Positions 1 through 6,448 of a stretch of DNA of 10,983 bases are shown one piece after another. Under the pieces are notes generated by a model that worked only from the letters and a program-made list of their open reading frames with translations, did not search any database and had not been told where the DNA came from. The stretch comes from Prevotella sp. UBA6387 (GTDB lineage: Bacteria > Bacteroidota > Bacteroidia > Bacteroidales > Bacteroidaceae), in contig DJQL01000101.1 in NCBI GenBank assembly GCA_002437565.1, positions 3,344-14,326 on the forward strand, read 5' to 3'. Numbering within the stretch: the first letter of the stretch is position 1; each line of letters begins with the position of its first letter. The translations under genes were made by a program, and so were the position numbers.

Positions 1-807
1 TCGGTGCTTGAGGGCATGGGGCTCAAAGGGGCGGGCACGGTGGCCATGGCCGCTGCCACGTTCGGACTGATTGCCGGCTCGGTGATTGGAGGCCCGGTGG
101 CGGAGAGGCTCATACAGAGGCATCTCACGTCTGAACAACTTGAGCCCAAGGACTACGAGGTAGACCCTGCCCTCGCCGGCTTCGAGAGCGACGAGTCGCT
201 GCCGCAAGGCCACGCCAAGCACCTGAGCGACGACGAGCACGAGTTTCACCAGTATGCCACGGCCACATACGCCCTGCTCATAGTCATGGCCTTGGGCACC
301 GTGGCGAGCAAGCTGCTCCAGAGCACGGGAATAACTTTCCCGACATATTTCGGCGCGCTGGTCATGGCGGCCATCACGCGTAACATCATGGAACTGACGC
401 CTTACAGCCACAAGCTGCCCATGGAGAAGATAGTGAGCACGGGCAACATCTGCCTGTCCTTGTTTCTCGGCATGGCGATGATCTCGCTGAAGCTCTGGGA
501 ACTGGAGAGCCTCGCCCTGCCGCTCATCACCATCCTCGTGGCACAGGTGGCGATGATCATCCTTCTCACCTATTTCGTGGCGTTTCGCATGCTCGGCCAC
601 GACTACGACGCCGCCGTGCTCGTGGCTGGCATCTGCGGTTTCTCGCTTGGTGCCACGCCAAACGCCATGGCCAACATGAGCGCCGTGTGCTACAAGTATC
701 ATTATTCCACCAAGCCATTCCTCATTGTACCCATCATCGGCGCCATGTTCGTGGACCTGATAAACACTGGCGTGATAACGGTATTTCTCAACTTGATTAG
801 CCTTTAG
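1..807 (+). CDS. gltS: Sodium/glutamate symporter GltS, C-terminal part (5' end outside window)
   Basis: This is the C-terminal 268 residues of an inner-membrane sodium-coupled glutamate carrier of the ESS family. The frame is open to base 1, so the GTG at position 4 is not a credible start; full-length GltS proteins have about 400 residues. Two glycine-rich re-entrant-loop-type segments typical of the family are visible: GAGTVAMAAATFGLIAGS at residues 10-27 of the fragment, followed by GGP, and GFSLGATPNAMANM at 213-226. Hydrophobic spans lie near residues 88-106, 111-128, 148-166, 170-195, 203-218 and 239-265. The SLFLGMAMISLKLWEL stretch (153-168) and VPIIGAMFVDLIN (243-255) are also characteristic. 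A hydrophilic, acidic and His-containing loop (about 41-84) probably joins the two halves in the cytoplasm. It converges on the thioredoxin gene, and its TAG stop overlaps that gene's stop codon. No link to the SusCD operon is implied. Confidence 0.93.
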   Translation, partial: SVLEGMGLKGAGTVAMAAATFGLIAGSVIGGPVAERLIQRHLTSEQLEPKDYEVDPALAGFESDESLPQGHAKHLSDDEHEFHQYATATYALLIVMALGTVASKLLQSTGITFPTYFGALVMAAITRNIMELTPYSHKLPMEKIVSTGNICLSLFLGMAMISLKLWELESLALPLITILVAQVAMIILLTYFVAFRMLGHDYDAAVLVAGICGFSLGATPNAMANMSAVCYKYHYSTKPFLIVPIIGAMFVDLINTGVITVFLNLISL

Positions 808-3122
808 CGGTTTTCCCCTAACATCTCCATTATCTCACTCGCGTCGCTGGTCGCCTTTACGACCGCGCCTTGGGGATCGATGACAACAAGATAAGGTATG
901 AACTTCACCTTGTAGGCCTCGCTCGCGGCGCGGTTCATGGCTTTATCCTGCGGCAAGGCCACTTGCTTCCAAGGCATGTTCTCTTCTTTCATGGCACGCG
1001 TCCAGTCGGCAAGGTTCTTGTCGCAAGATATGCTCACGATGTTTATCTTAGGGTTGGCGGCGTGCAGGCTCTTGATCTTTGGTATTGAGGCGCGACAAGG
1101 GCCACACCACGAGGCCCAGAAGTCGAGCAAGGTGTATTGGCCACGCTTCACCAGCTGCGACAGCTTCACGGTCTTGCCCTCCACGGAGCGCAGCGTGATG
1201 TCGGGATAGGCCATGCCCTTGGCGGTCTTCTTGGCCTCATCTATCTTTTGTGCAAGCACTTCATAACCTGCGGTGTCGCAATTGCCCTTGAAACGCTCGG
1301 CCATCTCGTCGAGCTCGGCGGAGGTGTAACGGAAACATTTGTCGAGATTCTTGCCTTGCAGGTAAAGGCTGTAAGGCTCGTCGGGATGCGCCCAGGCATA
1401 GTCGTCGCTCTGCCGCGCGTAAACGCCTTTCAAGGAGTCGGCAACCGTCTCCAGCCTCTCGGCCATGGCCTTGTCCACGCGCTCAGAGCCGCCATGCTCC
1501 TTGCCGCCATACTGATAACGCCAAGCCTTGACACTCGCCTCCTCCGACGCTTTCAGCGATGGCCACACGCAGTCGTGCCACGCCTGGTATTGGCTCTGGG
1601 CCTTGCCGCCCTTTACCGTATATCGACACTCCCCCAGCACGGAGGAGCCTCCCATCTCGTAGCTGCGCGGTATGCTGTCGTAAGCCGCCGACGAGACTGT
1701 GTAGTCATCGTTGTCGAGATAGAGCTTCACCACGCGCTCCTGCATGAACTCGTCTTGCGGCAGCGGCTTAAGCCTGTTGTCTATCTCCAAGGCGCACAGC
1801 GTGGGCGCGACCATCTTGCCCGTGAGCGTGAACTGGCCATTCCTCACTTTAGCCGTAGCCACCTTTTCATGGTTGTCAACATTCACAAGCCTCACCTCCG
1901 CGCCATCGGTCATACCAGGTATGGCTGAACGAATGGTGAAAGAAGAGCCCACCAACGCCTTTTCTATCTTGCGCGGGTCAAACGACACGGTTTGCACCTT
2001 GTCGTCGGGACCGATGAGCACGAGTCGCGGAATGGATGTTATGTCATAGGCCGTGGCCGCCTTCTCCAGTTGCGCCTTGTTGAGCCACAGCTGCGGCCAC
2101 GGCATGGCCTCACTGGCCTCAGCCTTGCGCCAGTCGGCCTCGCGTTGGTCCACCGACACGCTGACCACGTTGAGGTCGGCTTTGTGGGCTTCCAACATTT
2201 TTCTCACCTTGGGTATCGCCGCGCGGCATGGGCCACACCATGAGGCCCAGAAGTCGATGAGCGTGTACTTGCCCTTGCCGACCATCGACGAGAAGTTCAC
2301 CACTTTTCTCTCTTTTGTCGTGGCCATGAAGTCGGGGAAAGGAATGCCGAGCGCGCGGCTCAACACGATGTCGCGGTTGCGATTGAGGAAGCCCACGCGC
2401 GCAGTGTAGGCGTTGCCGGCCGTCACCTCGCCAATCCATTTTTCCATGTCGGCCCTTGAATAGGTAAACGACTTGTAGTATCTCGCCGCCAGCAAGTATG
2501 CCGCGGCGGCAGTCGCAGAATGACTCTCCATCCAGACCGTCCTCATGGAATCGAGGCGCGCGGCCTCGCGCTCCTTGGCCACGACAAGGTCAGCACACTC
2601 GCTCATGTCGCCATTGTGCTCGAAATAGGCTGTGGCCTCGGCGTAAGAGGCCGCGTCAGAAGTCTTTTGCTGCTTGCTTATATATTGATTGTAGTCGAGC
2701 CACCCATTAAGTGTCTCGCCGCCACCAACAATCCTCATCGCCACGAGGCGGTCGTCGCCATAGAGCTGGGCTGTGTCGCCACTGAGCGTCACGTCCGCGC
2801 CGCCGTCAAGCAGCAACCTCATCGTTGCCAGGTTGCGCCTCTTGCCGCTGGTCTTGTCGCTAAGCCAGAAAGACAATTTGCACATTCGTGGTCGCGACAG
2901 GTTGACCGCAAGCGAGAACGCGCCGTCGGAGCCAACCTTCGCGCTGTCCAGCGGCTCGGTCTTTTGAGGATTGTCAACGTCAAGAAGATACGCCGTCACG
3001 TTTTTGCCAAGTCCAGTGACCTTGGCCGACAGCGTGTGCCGCTGCGCCATCATGGAAAGCGGCAATGCCAGCAGCAACGGCGACATTGCCCACCTTAGTG
3101 ATTTCATCATCATAAATATCAT
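804..3122 (-). CDS. Secreted tandem thioredoxin-fold (TlpA/ResA-like) thiol-disulfide oxidoreductase, two CGPC domains
   Basis: A 772-residue exported protein built from two similar halves. Residues 1-27 form a Sec signal peptide (hydrophobic core about 11-24, AQ near the cleavage site, no lipobox cysteine), which predicts a periplasmic soluble protein. Each half has a beta-rich N-terminal region resembling DUF4369 (about 28-120 and 394-480), a helical linker, and a TlpA-like thioredoxin domain (about 255-390 and 635-770). Active sites are WCGPC with cysteines at 296/299 and 673/676, and the cis-proline positions are SIP at 363-365 and FIP at 741-743. Both active sites look intact. Such proteins reduce or isomerise disulfides in the envelope; the partner is unknown. 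It is the last gene of the operon, 33 bases after the FISUMP gene. Several in-frame ATGs exist; 3122, 3113, 3110 and 3107 are all possible starts, and a start at 3110 or 3107 gives a more typical signal peptide. The stop overlaps the gltS stop. The fold and activity class are well supported; the role is not. Confidence 0.93.
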   Translation of the reverse strand: MIFMMMKSLRWAMSPLLLALPLSMMAQRHTLSAKVTGLGKNVTAYLLDVDNPQKTEPLDSAKVGSDGAFSLAVNLSRPRMCKLSFWLSDKTSGKRRNLATMRLLLDGGADVTLSGDTAQLYGDDRLVAMRIVGGGETLNGWLDYNQYISKQQKTSDAASYAEATAYFEHNGDMSECADLVVAKEREAARLDSMRTVWMESHSATAAAAYLLAARYYKSFTYSRADMEKWIGEVTAGNAYTARVGFLNRNRDIVLSRALGIPFPDFMATTKERKVVNFSSMVGKGKYTLIDFWASWCGPCRAAIPKVRKMLEAHKADLNVVSVSVDQREADWRKAEASEAMPWPQLWLNKAQLEKAATAYDITSIPRLVLIGPDDKVQTVSFDPRKIEKALVGSSFTIRSAIPGMTDGAEVRLVNVDNHEKVATAKVRNGQFTLTGKMVAPTLCALEIDNRLKPLPQDEFMQERVVKLYLDNDDYTVSSAAYDSIPRSYEMGGSSVLGECRYTVKGGKAQSQYQAWHDCVWPSLKASEEASVKAWRYQYGGKEHGGSERVDKAMAERLETVADSLKGVYARQSDDYAWAHPDEPYSLYLQGKNLDKCFRYTSAELDEMAERFKGNCDTAGYEVLAQKIDEAKKTAKGMAYPDITLRSVEGKTVKLSQLVKRGQYTLLDFWASWCGPCRASIPKIKSLHAANPKINIVSISCDKNLADWTRAMKEENMPWKQVALPQDKAMNRAASEAYKVKFIPYLVVIDPQGAVVKATSDASEIMEMLGENR
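807..3041 (-). repeat. Internal tandem duplication in the double-thioredoxin gene
   Basis: The gene consists of two head-to-tail units of similar architecture, roughly 1947-3041 (residues 28-392) and 807-1946 (residues 393-772), each a beta-rich domain, a helical linker and a thioredoxin domain. DNA similarity remains visible around the active sites: bases 2214-2273 and 1083-1142 match at most positions, including an identical 10-base run GGGCCACACC and a near-identical CCAGAAGTCGA. Around the active sites the proteins read FWASWCGPCRAAIPKVR and FWASWCGPCRASIPKIK. Elsewhere the halves have diverged strongly, so the duplication is old or the active-site region is constrained. Confidence 0.75.
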
Positions 3123-3155
3123 TACGTCTTTGTTTGTTTTCCATCCGCCAAGCCG

Positions 3156-3857
3156 TCACTTGTCGTCGCGCACATATTTCACGCTCATCCACCTGAGGTC
3201 TGTCGGGCACGCCACACGCTGCACCATGTCGCCTCCGGCCACGACCACGCGTATGAAGGCGCACTCGTTGCTCTTGGTGGTGTCTTGCGTGGCCGTCCAA
3301 TAACAGCCATAGTCGCCCACGTGATACTTGTCGGGGTAAGCCGTGGAGTAGCTGCCAAGCTCGCCTGTCAGGAGGAAGGCAAGCTGTGTGCCCTCGCCCT
3401 GCTGCATCATCAAGGAGCCGGCACCCTTGCGCCAGCCTTCCTTGTCGGCGTCTCCCGCCTTCATGCCAAGAGCAGTCTCAAGGTTCTTGAAGTCGTCGTC
3501 GGTGGGCAGGCGCCAGCCCTCGGGGGCGCAGTCCTTGGCCTGCTGCCATGTGAGATAGTTGCCTTGCTTGGCTATCAGCGCGTCTTCCTCAGCCTCATCG
3601 TCCACGTCGAAATAGTCTTCGAAGCCATTGGCCACGTAGCTTTGGCTGTACCACGCCTCACCGCCACGATAGTTTTCCACCATCCAGTCGAGCGAGCCAA
3701 TGCGCACCCAATGGTAAACGGTGCCGTCGGTGTCTTCAAAAGTGCCTGTGCCTGTCGGCGTCACCACGGGATTGTTGTCGTCGTCGCCACACGACGACAC
3801 GACCAAGGCGAACGAGAGCGCGAAAGCCACGCGCAATATTGTCTTTATCTTATCCAT
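3156..3857 (-). CDS. FISUMP-domain (Fibrobacter succinogenes major paralogous domain) surface lipoprotein
   Basis: A 233-residue lipoprotein. The type II signal peptide ends VVSSC with lipidated Cys23, followed by GDDDNN, an acidic stretch resembling the Bacteroidetes lipoprotein export signal for surface exposure. After a short Pro/Thr/Gly linker (28-39), residues 40-230 match the FISUMP family: DWMVENYRGG (57-66), NYLTWQQAKDCAPEGWRLPT (100-119) and YGCYWTAT (183-190). The family has no established biochemical function; members are secreted or surface proteins in Bacteroidetes and Fibrobacteres. Four mature cysteines (110, 185, 199, 217) could form disulfides. An in-frame ATG at 3878, one base after the preceding stop, would add seven residues. 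I prefer 3857 because it gives a normal signal-peptide length and a 22-base spacing. Its position between SusCD and the thioredoxin gene suggests an accessory subunit of the uptake system, which is inference. Confidence 0.88.
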   Translation of the reverse strand: MDKIKTILRVAFALSFALVVSSCGDDDNNPVVTPTGTGTFEDTDGTVYHWVRIGSLDWMVENYRGGEAWYSQSYVANGFEDYFDVDDEAEEDALIAKQGNYLTWQQAKDCAPEGWRLPTDDDFKNLETALGMKAGDADKEGWRKGAGSLMMQQGEGTQLAFLLTGELGSYSTAYPDKYHVGDYGCYWTATQDTTKSNECAFIRVVVAGGDMVQRVACPTDLRWMSVKYVRDDK

Positions 3858-3879
3858 GTCGTTTTTATTATCTATCATT

Positions 3880-4761
3880 TTATATGTTGAATCCCATCTG
3901 CACTATTATGCTCCTCATGGTGTCATACTTGTTGACCATGACTTGCGCGCTGCCGTATTTCTCCACAAACTCGTCGCGCGTCATGGTGAGCACGGCATTG
4001 ACCCAATCCTGCAGGTCGCGCTTCTCGTAAGGGAAATAATAGTCGTCGCCGCCCCAGATGTCCTCGAACTTCTCCATGAACCCATACTGCCACTCCACGT
4101 TTTCTATCGTGGCATCGATGTCGTGCTCGGAGAGATATTCGCCATACAACGTCTTGCCGTATTCATAAAACTTGTCGGTGACGGAGCTTGCCTGGCGACC
4201 AAACTTGTCGATGATGATGCTGGCTATCATGGCGGAGAAGAACCCCTCCGCGTCGTCAAACATGGCACCGTTGTCGCAACTTATGACATAGCCGCGCGTG
4301 GCAAGAAGATAGTTCACGTGCTTGGTGCTGCCATAGCTGTTGACATAACTGATGTCGTTGACGAGCAGGAAGGAGAAGGGCCTTGCCTTGCCAAGCTTGT
4401 CCATGAGGTAGGTGCGCACAGCGTCGGCAAACTTCTTCTGTTCGGCCCCGTCGGTTATGTAGCTGTACTTATAGTCGTGGCTGTAGCTGCCAGAGCCAAT
4501 CATGGCGTATGGCGCGTCGAAAAGTTCCGGATTGCCCTTCGTGTCGGTCGAGTTGAGCGTGTCGTTGAAGAGCAGGTAGGCTCCCGTCTCCTTGTGAAAA
4601 GCGTTGCGCAGCTGCGCCGTTGCGCTATTGTCGCCAGCCGCCGGCTCGAAACCGTTGATGTCGGCGTTGCTCGGCGTGAGGTCGTCTTCTCCGCCACAAG
4701 CCGCGAGGCTCAGCAAGCCCATGGCCGCCATGAAAACATATTTATATATTCTTTTTGACAT
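3880..4761 (-). CDS. Lipoprotein related to the Bacteroidetes putative zinc-metallopeptidase family, zinc motif apparently lost
   Basis: A 293-residue lipoprotein whose signal peptide ends LSLAAC (lipidated Cys22), followed by GGEDD, a surface-export-like acidic signal. From memory, the order of conserved blocks matches the SusCD-associated putative zinc-binding metallopeptidase family (Peptidase_Mx1-like): TGAYLLF at 59-65 (family TGIYLLY-like), a beta-rich block at 127-168, a helix at 171-190, and a C-terminal block KYGSAQVMVNKYDTMRSI at 268-285 (family K..V..Y...W.ID-like). At the helix where active members carry HExxH, this protein reads FFSAMIASIIIDKF (174-187), with no His or Glu; the downstream ligand region also lacks the expected Glu (KRDLQDWVNAV, 247-257). 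A non-enzymatic binding role is therefore more likely than proteolysis. ATGs at 4770 and 4800 are alternative starts; the latter overlaps the SusD stop but gives an over-long signal peptide. The lipoprotein call is firm, the family call moderate. Confidence 0.78.
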   Translation of the reverse strand: MSKRIYKYVFMAAMGLLSLAACGGEDDLTPSNADINGFEPAAGDNSATAQLRNAFHKETGAYLLFNDTLNSTDTKGNPELFDAPYAMIGSGSYSHDYKYSYITDGAEQKKFADAVRTYLMDKLGKARPFSFLLVNDISYVNSYGSTKHVNYLLATRGYVISCDNGAMFDDAEGFFSAMIASIIIDKFGRQASSVTDKFYEYGKTLYGEYLSEHDIDATIENVEWQYGFMEKFEDIWGGDDYYFPYEKRDLQDWVNAVLTMTRDEFVEKYGSAQVMVNKYDTMRSIIVQMGFNI

Positions 4762-4799
4762 TATTCTCATATTCTTGGTTATTCTTTCATAGCTTGCCA

Positions 4800-6431
4800 T
4801 CACATATCGTCGTCGCCACTTTCCTCCGAGGCCATCTCCTGCTTGAAATACTTGCGGTCTGGCCTTGCGTTGCTGCCGATGGAAGGCTGGAAGTCGCGCA
4901 CGTCTTTCGGTATGTTGAGCGTGTATGCCTCGTCGTTGGGCTCAAGGCGGTAATAGTTGGTATACTGCCTCACGTCCTCATAGTCCACGATGTGGTAGGC
5001 GCTCATGGTGTGAACTATGGTCGTGGTCTGCGGATACTTCGCGTCCACCATGTAGCGGCGCAGGTCGAACCACCTGTGACCCTCGAAGCAAAGCTCGCGC
5101 TCGCGCTCCTCGCGAATGAACCTCACCAGGGCCTCGCCGCTCAAGCTCACCGTGGCATTGGAGGCCACACGCGCCTTGCGCAACTTTGAGAGCCACTGGC
5201 ACGCCTCGCCATCCTGCCCCAACTGGGCGCAGGCCTCGGCGAGATTGAGGTAAGCCTCCGCCGTGCGTATGCAGAACACGTCGCTGGCGGTGTTGTAGAC
5301 ATTGAAATGCTTCGTGCTGTTGTTTATCTTGTGATACGACCATAGGTGGTTGTTCACGTCGTCTTGGTCGGTGATATAGGCCGTGCGGCGACCATCGTCC
5401 TTGGCGAACAGCGACACGAGATGGTCGCTCACCTCAAAGGCCGGACTGTACACGTTGCCATAACTGTTTTTCCTCTCTGGGTAAGGGAACACTATGTTGC
5501 CGAAGCACGACGCACCGTTTGAGTAGACCACCTCCTTGTTGTCGGAACTGATGGGATAGCCCGATGTCCAGCCCACGAGGTTCTGCAGGTAGCTGTCCTG
5601 ATCCAGGGCCAACTTGGCGTAGTCGGCCGCTTTCTGCCAGTTTTGCATGAACATCTCCACGCGGCTTCGGAACACATACACCGCCTCTATGCCCACATGG
5701 TAAACGCTTGCCGGTGCAGTCACGTCTTTCAGGTCGTTCTCCGCCTCGTCGAGGTCGGCGAGTATCTGGCCATACACCTCCGCCACGCTTGCCCTCGTGT
5801 ATTCCTTGTCCTCCACGTTGGCCGATGTCTTGATTGGCACTCCTGGCGTGCTGGCCGCCGTGGACGGTGCGTAGGGCTTGCCGTAGAGGTTCACGAGCGT
5901 GAAATAATATGTAGCGCGCAGGTAGTGGGTCTCGCCCAGCACGTGGCGCAACAGCGCGCGGTCGTCGTCGTTGTCGCACGTCACGCTCTTCTCCGCATCG
6001 ATCACCATGTTGCAGTTGCCTATCTTCTCATAGGCCAGGTTCCAATAGTTGGCCTCACTCGACACCAGCGTGCCCTTGCCCTTGAAGTCGATCCACGCGT
6101 CGCGCTGCCAACAGAAGAAAGGGAAATAAGCGTCGGCCTGGCTCAGTATGTCGGGCTTGCCACTGGTGGATATATTTTCCTGCAACTCGTCGCCCATGAA
6201 GTGGAGCACGGCGTAGTTTGGGTTGTCTATGGTATAGTAGGAGTTTTGCAACTTCGCCTCGCCCAGCGGCATGGTGCAGTCGCCCATGAGCAGCTCGTTG
6301 AGGTCGGTGGCCGTCTTCACGCGGCTCAAGTCCTGCGAATACTCCTTCAGGAAGTCGGAAGAGCAGGAGCTTGCCGTGAGCAGGAGCGCGGCGACAAAAA
6401 AGCTATTTATATGTTTTATGACATTCATCAT
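4800..6431 (-). CDS. SusD/RagB-family nutrient-binding outer-membrane lipoprotein
   Basis: A 543-residue surface lipoprotein that caps the SusC channel and binds substrate. The signal peptide ends LLLTASSC with lipidated Cys23. Family hallmarks are YLRATYYFTLVNLYGKPY at 170-187, RTAEAYLNLAEA at 389-400 within the TPR-like helical part, and the strongly conserved EERERELCFEGHRWFDLRRY at 441-460. Length is normal for the family. The start is the ATG at 6431, 17 bases after the susC-like stop. An upstream extension of the same frame into the transporter gene is out-of-frame overlap and lacks a signal peptide. The mature protein has nine cysteines besides the lipidated one (52, 107, 140, 152, 309, 387, 401, 411, 448), which seems many for a SusD protein. 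The C-terminus is acidic (SEESGDDDM). The substrate cannot be inferred. Confidence 0.96.
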   Translation of the reverse strand: MMNVIKHINSFFVAALLLTASSCSSDFLKEYSQDLSRVKTATDLNELLMGDCTMPLGEAKLQNSYYTIDNPNYAVLHFMGDELQENISTSGKPDILSQADAYFPFFCWQRDAWIDFKGKGTLVSSEANYWNLAYEKIGNCNMVIDAEKSVTCDNDDDRALLRHVLGETHYLRATYYFTLVNLYGKPYAPSTAASTPGVPIKTSANVEDKEYTRASVAEVYGQILADLDEAENDLKDVTAPASVYHVGIEAVYVFRSRVEMFMQNWQKAADYAKLALDQDSYLQNLVGWTSGYPISSDNKEVVYSNGASCFGNIVFPYPERKNSYGNVYSPAFEVSDHLVSLFAKDDGRRTAYITDQDDVNNHLWSYHKINNSTKHFNVYNTASDVFCIRTAEAYLNLAEACAQLGQDGEACQWLSKLRKARVASNATVSLSGEALVRFIREERERELCFEGHRWFDLRRYMVDAKYPQTTTIVHTMSAYHIVDYEDVRQYTNYYRLEPNDEAYTLNIPKDVRDFQPSIGSNARPDRKYFKQEMASEESGDDDM

Positions 6432-6448
6432 GACTTTGCTATGGTTAT

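Noticed and set aside
4..807. GTG at position 4 as a true start of a 267-residue protein
   Set aside because: The frame continues to the window edge and the protein lacks the N-terminal transmembrane half of GltS, so it is a truncated view and not a short gene.
3123..3155. Possible terminator or promoter between the FISUMP and thioredoxin genes
   Set aside because: The 33 bases show no inverted repeat with a T-run and no clear promoter boxes; they look like an A-rich translation leader within an operon.
3721..4758. Long open frame (345 codons) on the + strand, antisense to the metallopeptidase-like gene
   Set aside because: It is the reverse-complement shadow of a GC-rich coding gene and spans a lipoprotein start. 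It shows no recognisable domain, and minus-strand homology explains the region.
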